Notes: a model not told the origin generated them from the sequence alone. Shown: positions 52,723 to 62,021, counted from the stretch's first letter. The stretch is 64,000 bases of DNA from Candidatus Pseudobacter hemicellulosilyticus (GCA_029202545.1 CP119311.1:1736001-1800000); one strand, 5' to 3'. Numbers and translations: made by a program.

Positions 52723-54702
52723 ATGGATACAGAAACTAAGGAAATTTTGACCCCCGCTAACAACGGATACGGAGCAGACAGTATTCAGGTTTTGGAAGGG
52801 TTGGAAGCGGTGCGTAAGCGTCCCGCCATGTATATTGGCGATATCGGCGAAAAAGGGCTGCATCACCTCGTGTATGAGGTGGTAGACAACTCCATCGATG
52901 AAGCGCTTGCAGGTTATTGCAAGAATATTTCTGTCAGCATCCATGAGGACAATTCCATCTCTGTGGTGGATGATGGCCGTGGTATCCCTACCGGCATCAA
53001 CACCAAAGAAAAGAAGAGCGCCCTGGAACTGGTAATGACCGTTCTGCACGCCGGTGGTAAGTTTGACAAGAACACCTATAAGGTATCCGGTGGTCTGCAC
53101 GGTGTGGGTGTCAGTTGCGTAAACGCCCTGAGTACCCGTCTGCATGTTACCGTCAACCGGGAAGGCAAGATCTTTGAACAGGAATATCATATCGGTGTAC
53201 CACAATACGAAGTGCGTGAGATAGGTGTAAGTGATATCACCGGCACTACCGTGCATTTCTGGCCTGATAGCTCTATCTTCTCCAGTATTGTCTACAAGAG
53301 AGAGATACTGGAAGGCCGCCTCCGTGAGCTGGCCTACCTTAACAGGGGCATCCGCATCACCCTCACTGATCTGCGTGAGAAGGATGAAGCCGGCGACAAT
53401 TACATGAAGGTGTTTTACAGTGAAGGCGGTATCGTGGAGTTTGTAGAAATGCTGGACCAGAACGCAGGCCGCACGCCGCTGATCCCCAAGATCATCTATG
53501 TGGAAGGCCGTGATGAAAACTCCAATGTGGCAGTGGAAGTGGCGCTTACTTACAACGACAGCTACCACGAGCATATCTATTCCTACGTCAACAACATCAA
53601 TACTATTGAAGGCGGTACGCACGTGTCCGGATTCCGCCGCTCACTGACCCGTGTATTCAAAAGCTATGGCGATCGCCAGAACCTCTTTGAAAAAGCGAAA
53701 GTGGAAATTGAAGGCGACGACTTCCGTGAAGGATTGAGCGCTATTGTTTCTGTGAAAGTGCCCGAGCCGCAGTTTGAAGGACAGACCAAGACCAAACTTG
53801 GTAACAGCGATGTAATGGGTGTGGTAGATTCCACGGTGTCAAAAGTATTGGAGATCTATCTCGAAGAAAATCCCAAGGAAGCCAAGAATATCATCAGCAA
53901 AGTGATCCTCGCCGCACAGGCCAGGGCTGCAGCCCGTAAAGCAAGGGAGCTGGTACAACGGAAAAGTGTACTGAGCGGTGGCGGTCTGCCGGGTAAACTG
54001 GCTGACTGCTCTGATCGTAACCCCGAGAGTTGTGAGCTGTTCCTGGTGGAAGGGGACTCGGCAGGTGGTACGGCTAAACAGGGCCGTAACCGGAACTTCC
54101 AGGCCATCCTGCCGTTGCGTGGTAAGATCCTCAACGTAGAAAAAGCCATGGAGCATAAGATCTACGAAAATGAGGAGATCCGTAACATGTATACTGCACT
54201 GGGCGTTACCGTAGGTACCCCGGATGATCCCAAGGCCCTTAACCTGGTCAAGCTCCGTTACCACAAGCTCATCATCATGACCGATGCCGACGTGGACGGA
54301 AGCCATATCGCCACGCTGATCCTGACCTTCATTTACCGCTATATGAAAGAACTGGTAGAGCAGGGCTACGTGTATATTGCACAGCCGCCGCTGTACCTGG
54401 TGAAAAAAGGGAAGGACCAGGCTTATGCCTGGAATGAAGACCAGCGCAAATCCCTGATAGAAAAACTGGCTGGCGGAAAAGAGGACAGCGTGAACATCCA
54501 GCGTTATAAAGGTTTGGGTGAGATGAATGCTGAACAACTCTGGGAAACTACCATGAACCCGGATACCCGCACACTGAAACGCGTAACGCTGGAAAGCATA
54601 GCCAACGCTGATGAAGTGTTCAGTATGCTGATGGGCGATGAAGTTGCTCCGCGCCGTGATTTCATTGAAACACATGCCAAATACGCGAAGATCGACGTAT
54701 AA
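52723..54702 (+). CDS. gyrB: DNA gyrase subunit B
   Basis: This 659-residue subunit supplies the ATPase of gyrase. Visible are the GHKL ATPase (VVDNSIDEALAGYC, DDGRGIPTG, GGLHGVGVSCVNAL), the transducer, the TOPRIM domain with EGDSAGG and DADVDGSHIATL, and the C-terminal QRYKGLGEMNAEQLW. Length is normal for the short bacterial form. The gene is monocistronic with its own terminator. Confidence 0.97.
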   Translation: MDTETKEILTPANNGYGADSIQVLEGLEAVRKRPAMYIGDIGEKGLHHLVYEVVDNSIDEALAGYCKNISVSIHEDNSISVVDDGRGIPTGINTKEKKSALELVMTVLHAGGKFDKNTYKVSGGLHGVGVSCVNALSTRLHVTVNREGKIFEQEYHIGVPQYEVREIGVSDITGTTVHFWPDSSIFSSIVYKREILEGRLRELAYLNRGIRITLTDLREKDEAGDNYMKVFYSEGGIVEFVEMLDQNAGRTPLIPKIIYVEGRDENSNVAVEVALTYNDSYHEHIYSYVNNINTIEGGTHVSGFRRSLTRVFKSYGDRQNLFEKAKVEIEGDDFREGLSAIVSVKVPEPQFEGQTKTKLGNSDVMGVVDSTVSKVLEIYLEENPKEAKNIISKVILAAQARAAARKARELVQRKSVLSGGGLPGKLADCSDRNPESCELFLVEGDSAGGTAKQGRNRNFQAILPLRGKILNVEKAMEHKIYENEEIRNMYTALGVTVGTPDDPKALNLVKLRYHKLIIMTDADVDGSHIATLILTFIYRYMKELVEQGYVYIAQPPLYLVKKGKDQAYAWNEDQRKSLIEKLAGGKEDSVNIQRYKGLGEMNAEQLWETTMNPDTRTLKRVTLESIANADEVFSMLMGDEVAPRRDFIETHAKYAKIDV

Positions 54703-55013
54703 ATAAGTTGAGCTCCTGCATGCTCAGCTGACAACAATAGTACAGGCTGTATCGTTATTGGGTACAGCCTTTTTTTATTGCCGGACCGGGGTATAACGGT
54801 AACAGGGCCCGGGAGTTCTGTTGTTTTCCGGCGATGGATCAGATTAAAATCGGGTGAGAATCGGAGAAAATTTTTATATCGAATTGCTTCAAAATCAATA
54901 CCGGGCTGTCTTATATTGAAAAAAAATGTATATTTATTCCTGTTTCAGCCCCTCTTTGGAGAACTTTTTGCAACAGACATAATTAATTTTATAACCCATT
55001 AAAAGCTATTACT
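54703..55013. other. 311-bp gap between gyrB and a small gene
   Basis: Apart from the gyrB terminator the stretch holds AT-rich sequence (54850-55013), likely leader and promoter of the small gene. No exact TAnnTTTG box was found. Confidence 0.55.
54744..54777 (+). terminator. Terminator of gyrB
   Basis: AGGCTGTA (54744-54751) and TACAGCCT (54763-54770) pair, followed by seven T. Confidence 0.9.
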
Positions 55014-55217
55014 ATGGCAGATGTTACACTTACTGCATACAATGTGAAGACAAAGGAAAAGAATGTACCCATTAAGGACGCAGTGATCACGAAAACTGCC
55101 AAAGGCGCCTATATGGCCCAGGGCAATGATGGGAAAGGCAACAAACTCACCACTTTGCTGGGTGAAGAAAAAGCGCTTGCTGCCATTAAAGCCGGTATCG
55201 CCAAACAAGGCTGGTAG
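55014..55217 (+). CDS. 67-residue conserved-looking small protein
   Basis: This lysine-rich protein (MADVTLTAYNVKTKEKNV) has a beta-strand opening (DVTLTAYNVKTKEKNVPIK), then a GNDGKGNKLTTLLGEEKALAAIKAG segment that should form a helix. It has no signal peptide or helix long enough for a membrane. I do not recognise a function. The long AT-rich leader and a hairpin after it support a real gene. Confidence 0.7.
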   Translation: MADVTLTAYNVKTKEKNVPIKDAVITKTAKGAYMAQGNDGKGNKLTTLLGEEKALAAIKAGIAKQGW

Positions 55218-55254
55218 TCCCCGGGTAAACTGATTGAAAACAACTTTACGCTGT

Positions 55255-55288
55255 CCATTCCTTTACTGAAGGGAGTGGGCAGTTTTGT
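55255..55288 (+). terminator. Hairpin after the 67-residue gene
   Basis: CCATTCCTT and AGGGAGTGG pair over nine positions with some G-T pairs, followed by TTTTGTTTT. Confidence 0.4.
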
Positions 55289-55463
55289 TTTGGCGTCAGC
55301 CAGATCAAAACAGAAGCCCTCTGGTAATAGTCGTGAAACTAAAACGCAGAAGGCCTCATGTGCGGGTAAGCACTGATTTTATTCAATCAGGTGAACTATC
55401 GTAAACGGAATAGGGAGAATGTGTACTGAAGAGGATATACTAAATATACTCTTTTTTCAAGGA

Positions 55464-56663
55464 TCACACAAAACTTAAATGATCAAATCGGCTGCCCAGG
55501 ATCTGCTGGTCGTCCGCCTGCAGCCAGCGATTCAGCAGCGTGGCATAGACATTTTTAAAATCAACCTGGTATTTGAGATCGCCGTTCTGCAGGTCTGCCA
55601 GGTCAGGCAGTTCATTGATCAGTCCTTTCTGCTGCAGGCCTCCACTCACAAAAAACATATTGTTGGCCGTGCCATGGTCAGTGCCGCCGCTGGCATTCTG
55701 CGCTACGCGCCGGCCAAACTCGGAGAAGGTCATCAGCACTACATCCTGGAAACGGTTATTGGCTTTGAGGTCCTTTACAAAAGCGCCGACAGCCGCATTC
55801 ATTTCTGTGAACAGGCGGTTCTGCTGGCCTTCCTGTCCCACATGCGTATCAAAACTACCGAGTGAAAGATAATAGACCTTTGTATTGATATCAGAAAAGA
55901 TAAGCGATGCGATGGTTTGTAAACTTTTGCCGATCTCGGTGCCGGGGTAGATGGCGCTGCCGGGCCGCAGCCTGCTTTGTTTGAATATATAATCTGCGCT
56001 GCTCATGGTAGCTGTCATGGTCTTGTACAGGTAATCCACGGGCTGTTCTCCGGGCTGGTCCTGGTGTCCGGCAGTTACGGCCCTGAAGTATTTTTCATTG
56101 GTGGTGCTGAAAAGTTTGCGCGGATCTTTCATGGCCAGCCCCTTTACTTTTTCTCCTTTGAGCGCCATGCTCAGCACATCGTCAAACTCCAGCGCCTGTG
56201 TGGGTTTGTCGCATCCGGCACATTGGGCATCCAGGTAGCGGCCCAGCCAGCCGGTATTGATGAACTGATCACTATGACTGGCGCTATGCCAGATATCCAT
56301 ACTGCGGAAATGGGATCGATCCGGGTTGGGATACCCTACATTGTTAAGGATGCCGAGCGCACCTTCATCGTACAATTCCTTAAAGCTGGTCAATGCAGGA
56401 TGCAGGCCGGCCTCGTCATCCAGCAGTAAGGCTTTCTCCATGGGTATCCCCAGCCGGGGCCGCACTTTATAGTAGATATCGTTCCGGACAGGGATCACGG
56501 TATTCAGCCCGTCGTTCCCACCGCTCAGCTGCAATACTACCAATATCTTATTGCCGGGAGGCACAAGCGTTGGCTGCTCAAAAGCCTTCAGGAATCTGGG
56601 TAGCAGCAGGGATGCTGTAGCCAGTGAGCCGAGTTGAATGAATGCTTTCCTTTTGAGTAACAT
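55464..56663 (-). CDS. DUF1501 family protein
   Basis: This 399-residue protein is DUF1501, often coupled with DUF1800 in Bacteroidota and Planctomycetes and related to the alkaline phosphatase-like superfamily. It has an N-terminal export stretch (MLLKRKAFIQLGSLATASLLLP) and the family phrases LQLSGGNDGLNTVIPV, SHFRSMDIWHSAS and MTFSEFGRRVAQNASGGTDHGTAN with metal-type residues D and H. Function is not established. It ends the operon begun by the DUF1800 gene (22 nt between them). Confidence 0.9.
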   Translation of the reverse strand: MLLKRKAFIQLGSLATASLLLPRFLKAFEQPTLVPPGNKILVVLQLSGGNDGLNTVIPVRNDIYYKVRPRLGIPMEKALLLDDEAGLHPALTSFKELYDEGALGILNNVGYPNPDRSHFRSMDIWHSASHSDQFINTGWLGRYLDAQCAGCDKPTQALEFDDVLSMALKGEKVKGLAMKDPRKLFSTTNEKYFRAVTAGHQDQPGEQPVDYLYKTMTATMSSADYIFKQSRLRPGSAIYPGTEIGKSLQTIASLIFSDINTKVYYLSLGSFDTHVGQEGQQNRLFTEMNAAVGAFVKDLKANNRFQDVVLMTFSEFGRRVAQNASGGTDHGTANNMFFVSGGLQQKGLINELPDLADLQNGDLKYQVDFKNVYATLLNRWLQADDQQILGSRFDHLSFV

Positions 56664-56685
56664 AACTGCTTTTTTAGTAGGTACA

Positions 56686-58131
56686 TCAGCACAGCTGGTA
56701 TTCCGGTGTGCTCATCAGCTGAATGGTGGCGGTCCGGATAAAGGTCTCGCGGCTGCTGGCATCCACATACTGGTCCAGTACATTTTCAGCCACGCTGTTG
56801 GGGGCCTGTAACAGCAGGCGCGCCAGGCTGCTGACCAGTTTTTCCCGCGGCACGCTGGTAAAGAACTGCTCATAGCTTTTCCAGTCGATGCTTGCTGTGA
56901 TCACCTGTCCGCCTTTATTGCCGGCGGGCCTGGGTTTATCTTTCATGCCCATCATCAGATCGTCGTCATCCTTGGGTTTCAGGTTCAGTTCATCTTCAGC
57001 GTAGATCATCTGCGGGATGCGCAGGCGCAGCATCAGCGAGGAGCTGTCGATCCAGTTGGTGCCGCCCGGCCATCCGGCCACATTGGGTGGATAAAAGAGT
57101 TGCTGGCCCAGCAGTTTCTGAAGGTTGATCTGTATATCCTCATTGGCAATCCGCATGGGCAGGGCGCGGCGTATGCCTACAATCAGTTCCACCGGCGATT
57201 TGATCCTGCAGCCGATATTTTTGGGATCATAGAACCAGCTGCTGCTGAAGATATCCTGCAGCAGTGCGCTGATATCATATTGACTTTGGTAGAACCTGTC
57301 AGCGAGCCATTGTATGTTGTTCTCATCTACAGATTCATTGACAAAATAGCGGTAGATCTTACGGGTGATGAAACTGGCTGTTTCCCGGCGTCCGGTAAGG
57401 ATATCCAGGACATCATCGCCATTGAAGTTGCCGGTTTTGCCCAGTACGGTCTTACTGCCCTCATCGTGCTGGTTCTTCCGGAAAAGAAAATCGCCGGAAG
57501 TAGTAGCGCCCCAGCCGGTAAAAGCGCGGGCGGCTTCTTTGACATCATTTTCTGTATAGTGGCCGCGGCCCATGGTGAACAATTCCATTACCTCACGGGC
57601 AAAGTTCTCATTGGGCCTGCCTTTCCGGTTCTGGTTATTGTTGAGGAAATTGAGCATGGCGGCGCTCTTGCTCACTGACCGCAGCAGTTCGGTGAAATTA
57701 CCGAGTGCATGTCGGCGGATCAGGTCCAGCAGCTGTTGCTGGTAAAGTACGTTAACGGTGCGGGTGGCAAAATGGCCATGCCAGAACAGCGCCATTTTCT
57801 CGCGGAGCTGCTGTCCGCTGGTGGCCATCTGGCCCAGCCAGACGAGGTTGATGCTTTTAAGGCCCTCCCGTGATCTTTCACGGAGCAGTTTCCTTTCTTC
57901 TTCTGTCAGGGGGCTGCGCTGGCTGTTGCGGATATCTGCCTGCCGCGACAATTCTTTCACGGTGCTGTCGGCCACATCTATATAGGCGGGTGTTTTTTCG
58001 GAGGCCTTGAAGAGGGCTGTGAGCAGGGCCTTGGGAGAGCTGCCGGTCAATTGAGGATAGTCGGCCGGTCCGGGCCCAAAGCCCGCCCGCCACAACAGGT
58101 GCTGCTGTTTTACCTGGTTTGATACGGCCAT
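56686..58131 (-). CDS. DUF1800 family protein
   Basis: ATG at 58131 (MAVSNQVKQQHLLWRAGFG) is the start; the frame further upstream runs through the terminator of the next gene. The 481-residue protein shows the family pattern: LLWRAGFGPGPADY, MALFWHGHFATRTVNV, NENFAREVMELFTMGRGHYTE and VAGWPGG. The family has no proven activity. It is always near DUF1501, so the two likely form one secreted or surface complex; the protein has no clear signal peptide. Confidence 0.9.
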   Translation of the reverse strand: MAVSNQVKQQHLLWRAGFGPGPADYPQLTGSSPKALLTALFKASEKTPAYIDVADSTVKELSRQADIRNSQRSPLTEEERKLLRERSREGLKSINLVWLGQMATSGQQLREKMALFWHGHFATRTVNVLYQQQLLDLIRRHALGNFTELLRSVSKSAAMLNFLNNNQNRKGRPNENFAREVMELFTMGRGHYTENDVKEAARAFTGWGATTSGDFLFRKNQHDEGSKTVLGKTGNFNGDDVLDILTGRRETASFITRKIYRYFVNESVDENNIQWLADRFYQSQYDISALLQDIFSSSWFYDPKNIGCRIKSPVELIVGIRRALPMRIANEDIQINLQKLLGQQLFYPPNVAGWPGGTNWIDSSSLMLRLRIPQMIYAEDELNLKPKDDDDLMMGMKDKPRPAGNKGGQVITASIDWKSYEQFFTSVPREKLVSSLARLLLQAPNSVAENVLDQYVDASSRETFIRTATIQLMSTPEYQLC

Positions 58132-58268
58132 GAGGATACAGTTTTGCGTTTTGACCTGGTTGAGTACAAAAGGTTTAATGACAAATACTGTACCTGTATC
58201 GCTTTTTTCAGGTAAAAACAGGGGATGCCCCGGAGGCGCCGGCACCAGCGGCTGATACACAGCAGTAT

Positions 58269-58301
58269 AAAAAAACCGGGCCTGCTGATCCAGGCCCGGT
58301 T
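58269..58301 (-). terminator. Terminator of the outer-membrane barrel gene
   Basis: On the minus strand AACCGGGCCTG and CAGGCCCGGTT pair with a short loop, followed by seven T. Confidence 0.9.
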
Positions 58302-58326
58302 GGAAGATGTACAAGTGAGTAATATA

Positions 58327-58968
58327 TTATTTGCCCAGCAGGAAGCGGATGCCAACGTTCAGGTTGCTGCCTTCTTTGAGGCTGCTGCCGATGTTCATTC
58401 CATGGTTTTTGGTTTCGGAGTGATCCTGTAATTCGACAGTATTCCTTGTGTAAGTGAAGGCCAGTAAATTGTTGAACCCTGTTTCCAGCAAAATGGATCT
58501 GGTGAGGGCAAAGCTGATACCGGGGTACACGCCAGCGCTGAAGGAAGTGCTTCTTAATTCGGCAACAGGTGCTGTAGAAGTAGGGTAGTTGGTTGTTGTG
58601 AAGTCAACGCCCAGTCTTGCCTGCCCAAATACATAGAACCGTTTGGCAACCGGCCAGTAGCGCCTGATGAAAACCCCCATTCCATGACCTTCAAGATCTA
58701 TTGCTTTGTCCGGATCAATGGTGTTATTAGCGCTTGTGTAGGTAATGTCAATGCCCATGAGCAGGTTGTCTTTCAGGGCAAAAGCAAAGTTGGGAGTGAA
58801 GACCAGGGTATGCATTTTAAAATCCACTATGCCTGATTCAGTGTCTTCGCGCTGGTTGGAGTAACCAAATTCTGCGCCCAGCTGTATGGATCCTTTTTTG
58901 AGCTGTGCCTGGGTAGTAAGCACGGAGAAGAGTAAGATACCGGAAAGGGCCAGGTAAAATTTTTTCAT
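58327..58968 (-). CDS. Outer-membrane beta-barrel protein
   Basis: The start is ATG at 58968 (MKKFYLALSGILLF), which gives a good signal peptide (ends TTQAQ); an upstream ATG at 59025 would place a non-signal sequence in front. The 213-residue protein has about eight amphipathic strands with aromatic ends (GSIQLGAEFGYSNQ, FTPNFAFALKDNLLMGIDITYTS, FYVFGQARLGVDFTT), like OmpW/OmpA-type small barrels, and ends in VGIRFLLGK. Substrate unknown. Confidence 0.85.
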   Translation of the reverse strand: MKKFYLALSGILLFSVLTTQAQLKKGSIQLGAEFGYSNQREDTESGIVDFKMHTLVFTPNFAFALKDNLLMGIDITYTSANNTIDPDKAIDLEGHGMGVFIRRYWPVAKRFYVFGQARLGVDFTTTNYPTSTAPVAELRSTSFSAGVYPGISFALTRSILLETGFNNLLAFTYTRNTVELQDHSETKNHGMNIGSSLKEGSNLNVGIRFLLGK

Positions 58969-59006
58969 TGGAGGGTTGCTTTTTTTATTGGGGCCAAAGA
59001 TGTAAT

Positions 59007-59040
59007 AAAAAAAAGGAGATCGCAAATGATTGCGATCTCC
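59007..59040 (-). terminator. Terminator of serS
   Basis: On the minus strand GGAGATCGCAA and TTGCGATCTCC pair over 11 bp with a 4-nt loop, followed by eight T. Confidence 0.92.
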
Positions 59041-59092
59041 ATATAAAAAATTAACGCATCAAGGCAATGCGCAGTTGATGAATTTATCGTGA

Positions 59093-60364
59093 TCAGCCGA
59101 TGCTGTCTGCGCCAAAATAGCGGTGCAGCACTTCGGGAAGGCGAATGCCATTTGCTGTCTGGTTATTCTCCAGCAGGCAGGCCATGATGCGGGGAAGGGC
59201 CAGGGAGCTGCCATTCAGTGAATGGACCAGCAGGTTCTTGCCGTTGCTGTCTTTGAAGCGGATCTTCATGCGGTTGGTCTGGTAGGCTTCAAAGTTGGAC
59301 ACGGAGCTTACTTCCAGCCATTTTTCCTGGGCGGCCGACCATACCTCAAAGTCGAAGGTCTGGGCAGAAGCAAAGCTCATATCGCCGCCGCAGAGATTGA
59401 GGATGCGATAGGGCAGCTGCAGGGTAGTAAGCAGTTGTTCTACGTGCTTTACCATTTCCTCCAGTGTTTCATAGCTTTTATCGGGATGGACCAGCTGAAC
59501 CAGTTCTACTTTCTCAAACTGGTGCAGGCGGTTGAGGCCGCGTACGTCCTTGCCATAGCTGCCGGCTTCGCGGCGGAAGCAGGGGGAATAGGCCGTCATG
59601 CGGATGGGCAGGTCGGATTCTTTCAGCAGCTCATCCCGGTAGATATTGGTAACGGGCACTTCGGAAGTAGGGATCAGGTAAAACTTATCCTCGTTCACGT
59701 AGTACATCTGTCCTTCTTTATCGGGCAGCTGGCCGGTACCAAAGGCGGAAGCCTCATTCACCACAAAGGGCGGGATGATCTCGGTATAACCGGCGTTGGT
59801 ATTATAATCCAGGAAATACTGGATCAGGGAGCGCTGCAGTTTGGCGCCCTTGCCGGTGTAAACGGGGAAGCCGCTGCCGGTGATCTTATTGCCCAGTTCA
59901 AAGTCCACCAGCTTATATTTTTTGGTCAGGTCCCAGTGGGGAACGGAGCCGGCGGGCAGGGTTGGCCTGTCGCCGCCTTCGCGAACCACCAGGTTGTCTT
60001 CAGCAGTTTTGCCGGGAGGGACGGTGGGTCCGGGCAGGTTGGGCAGCAGGACAATGCTGCTATCCAGCTGCTTTTCGATAGCGGCCAGTTGCTCAGCGAT
60101 AGGCTGCATGGTGGTTTTATATTGAGCCACTTCGGTCTTCCGCTGTTCTGCTTCTTCTTTCTGGCCATTGCCCATGAGCTGGCCAATTTCTTTGGAGGCG
60201 CTGTTGATCCTGGATTGGGTGGTATCTGATTCGAGCTGTAATTTTTTTCTTTCATCATCGAGGGCGATGATCTCGTCCACGAGGGCCAATTCCTTGAAGT
60301 TTTTGATGGCCAGTCTTTCTTTCACAAAGGCTGTGTTCTGCCGAATGAAGGGAACCTGTAACAT
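59093..60364 (-). CDS. serS: Serine--tRNA ligase
   Basis: This 423-residue class II synthetase charges tRNA-Ser. The N-terminal coiled-coil arm (about 25-110) is followed by the catalytic motifs: motif 2 (FRREAGSYGKDVRGLNRLHQFEKVE) and motif 3 (NGSSLALPRIMACLLENNQ). Length is standard. The gene is single, with its own terminator and a -7 box TATCTTTG (60384-60391, -). Confidence 0.97.
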   Translation of the reverse strand: MLQVPFIRQNTAFVKERLAIKNFKELALVDEIIALDDERKKLQLESDTTQSRINSASKEIGQLMGNGQKEEAEQRKTEVAQYKTTMQPIAEQLAAIEKQLDSSIVLLPNLPGPTVPPGKTAEDNLVVREGGDRPTLPAGSVPHWDLTKKYKLVDFELGNKITGSGFPVYTGKGAKLQRSLIQYFLDYNTNAGYTEIIPPFVVNEASAFGTGQLPDKEGQMYYVNEDKFYLIPTSEVPVTNIYRDELLKESDLPIRMTAYSPCFRREAGSYGKDVRGLNRLHQFEKVELVQLVHPDKSYETLEEMVKHVEQLLTTLQLPYRILNLCGGDMSFASAQTFDFEVWSAAQEKWLEVSSVSNFEAYQTNRMKIRFKDSNGKNLLVHSLNGSSLALPRIMACLLENNQTANGIRLPEVLHRYFGADSIG

Positions 60365-60383
60365 TTGATTTCAATGATTTGGA

Positions 60384-60391
60384 CAAAGATA
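60384..60391 (-). promoter_or_regulatory. -7 box TATCTTTG of serS
   Basis: This is an exact TAnnTTTG match on the minus strand 19 nt before the serS ATG; no ideal -33 box. Confidence 0.5.
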
Positions 60392-60484
60392 ACTGTTAGG
60401 GACGTTTTTTAAAGGGCAAAACAGGTCAAAGTGTCTGTTTGACACGTTTTTGGCGCCGGGAAGGGATGCTGGTTGGTGGTAGTC

Positions 60485-60530
60485 GCCGGAGGCAACAGTA
60501 TAATAGTCATTTGCCGGCGGCGGACGACTG
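60485..60530 (+). repeat. GCCGGAGGC dispersed element, copy 2
   Basis: It matches 50819-50864 (-) at 33 of 46 positions with no gap. It lies between the serS promoter region and a small gene. Confidence 0.5.
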
Positions 60531-60586
60531 GCTGCTCCGGTCAGTGGCTGGCCACCGGCCGCTCCTGCACACTGCCGGGATTGTGT

Positions 60587-60594
60587 TATCTTTG
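60587..60594 (+). promoter_or_regulatory. -7 box TATCTTTG just before an ATG
   Basis: This is an exact TAnnTTTG match six bases before the ATG at 60601, so the transcript would be nearly leaderless. No -33 TTTG was seen. Confidence 0.4.
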
Positions 60595-60600
60595 CGGGCT

Positions 60601-60951
60601 ATGCAAGTACAAGATGATCTGCAGACGCGATGGTGGACCCTGGAAGCTAAGCTGGTAGAGCGGTTTGGCAAGAAGCCGGATATGGAAACGATCCTTTTCC
60701 TGATCGGTATCCAGGAGTTTGGGGATATCCGGAATAAATTCTCCAAAGAACAGAAACAGGACCTGATGCATATAGCGGTTTGTTCCCTTTTATCAGGCAG
60801 CGGTTACTATGAGCTGGAGGGGTACGACCAGGACGGCTGGCCGCATTTCCGGCAGCTGAAAGACCTGCCCGTATTATCGATGCCGGAACAGGAAAATTTC
60901 CTGAAAGACCATATCCTGCTGTATTTTGAGAGTACAGGATTAGGGGATTGA
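60601..60951 (+). CDS. Small conserved protein, unknown
   Basis: The start is ATG at 60601 (MQVQDDLQTRWWTLEAKLVE); upstream in-frame codons encode a sequence without family character. This 116-residue cytoplasmic protein looks mainly helical (KLVERFGKKPDMETILFLIGIQEFG, KEQKQDLMHIAVCSLLSGSGYYE). It looks like a Bacteroidota-specific small protein; no function is known to me. gcvH begins 68 nt after its stop. Confidence 0.8.
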   Translation: MQVQDDLQTRWWTLEAKLVERFGKKPDMETILFLIGIQEFGDIRNKFSKEQKQDLMHIAVCSLLSGSGYYELEGYDQDGWPHFRQLKDLPVLSMPEQENFLKDHILLYFESTGLGD

Positions 60952-61019
60952 ATTATTTTTTAGGGTCCGCTTTTTTCTCATGCCTTTTCCTAATCTTTGC
61001 AGCACTAAATTTCTCAACA

Positions 61020-61400
61020 ATGAATTTCCCTGATACACTTCGCTACACCAAAGACCATGAATGGATCAAACTGGAAGGCAATATTGCTACCGTAGGCGTT
61101 ACTGATTTTGCCCAGCGTGAACTGGGAGATATCGTTTACGTGGATATCTCCAGTGTTGGAAAAGAATTTTCTGCCAACGAAGTATTTGGAACGGTAGAAG
61201 CCGTTAAAACAGTTTCCGATCTTTTCCTGCCTGTTGATGGTACCATCAACGAAGTGAATCCTGCACTGGAAGGGTCTCCTGAACTGGTGAATACCGATCC
61301 TTACGGAGAAGGTTGGATGGTTAAAATGACCGTATCCGATCCTGCTGCCGTTGAAGCGCTGTTAGATGCTACCGCGTATGCGCAACTGGTAGGCGCCTAA
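61020..61400 (+). CDS. gcvH: Glycine cleavage system H protein
   Basis: This 126-residue protein carries the lipoyl arm that shuttles aminomethyl groups between the P, T and L proteins. The lipoyl lysine is K63 in FGTVEAVKTVSDL, with the usual DHEWIKLEGNIATVGVTDFAQRELGDIVYVD. The start is ATG at 61020; the longer frame to 60948 overlaps the previous gene. The partner genes gcvP and gcvT are not in the window. Confidence 0.97.
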   Translation: MNFPDTLRYTKDHEWIKLEGNIATVGVTDFAQRELGDIVYVDISSVGKEFSANEVFGTVEAVKTVSDLFLPVDGTINEVNPALEGSPELVNTDPYGEGWMVKMTVSDPAAVEALLDATAYAQLVGA

Positions 61401-61428
61401 ATCCAACGTTTATTGTTTTACGTACATG

Positions 61429-61458
61429 AAAGAGTGGTTTGCAATCCACTCTTTTTTT
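61429..61458 (+). terminator. Terminator of gcvH
   Basis: AAAGAGTGG (61429-61437) and CCACTCTTT (61446-61454) pair around an 8-nt loop, followed by T. Confidence 0.9.
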
Positions 61459-61475
61459 GTTACTTTTAGCCCCGC

Positions 61476-62021
61476 TTGGCCACCACAATAACATACTCTG
61501 AGCAGGACTTGGTCTCTTTGCTGAAAAGCAGGGACAATAAGGCTTTCGGTTATCTCTATGATAATTACTCCGGTGCATTGTATAGTATCATACTACAGAT
61601 CCTGAATGATGTGGAGCTGGCCAACGATGTATTACAGGAGGTGTTCATCAATATCTGGCGGAAGATTGACAGTTATGATCACACGAAAGGACGTCTGTTC
61701 ACGTGGATGCTGAACATTGCCCGTAACGCTTCTATCGATACTTTACGTTCCAAAACCTATCAGAATGACCGAAAGAACCAGCCTATGCCAGGCTTGGGGG
61801 ACGACAGCCTGCCCAATCAGGCCGCGCAGCTGAATATTGATAATATCGGCTTCCGCAAAGTATTGGGCCAGCTGAAGGAAGAGCAACGCATATTAATAGA
61901 ATTAGCCTATTTTAAAGGATATACACACGAGGAAATTGCAGACATCCAGCAGATCCCTCTGGGAACTGTAAAAACGCGCATCAGAAACGCTTTGATTCAA
62001 TTAAGGGGATATCTAAAGTGA
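61476..62021 (+). CDS. ECF-type RNA polymerase sigma factor
   Basis: This 181-residue protein has the two ECF domains: sigma-70 region 2 (DNYSGALYSIILQILNDVELANDVLQEVFINIWRKID) and region 4 (LAYFKGYTHEEIADIQQIPLGTVKTRIRNAL). The start is TTG at 61476, right behind the gcvH terminator. It overlaps the anti-sigma gene by GTGA, a standard coupling. The regulon is unknown. Confidence 0.93.
   Translation: MATTITYSEQDLVSLLKSRDNKAFGYLYDNYSGALYSIILQILNDVELANDVLQEVFINIWRKIDSYDHTKGRLFTWMLNIARNASIDTLRSKTYQNDRKNQPMPGLGDDSLPNQAAQLNIDNIGFRKVLGQLKEEQRILIELAYFKGYTHEEIADIQQIPLGTVKTRIRNALIQLRGYLK

Noticed and set aside
58132..58314. Upstream start of the DUF1800 gene
   Set aside because: It spans the terminator of the outer-membrane barrel gene, and the family begins at about MAVSNQVKQ.
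59222..60229. 335-codon plus-strand frame inside serS
   Set aside because: Antisense to a conserved synthetase; Gly/Phe-rich translation without a motif.
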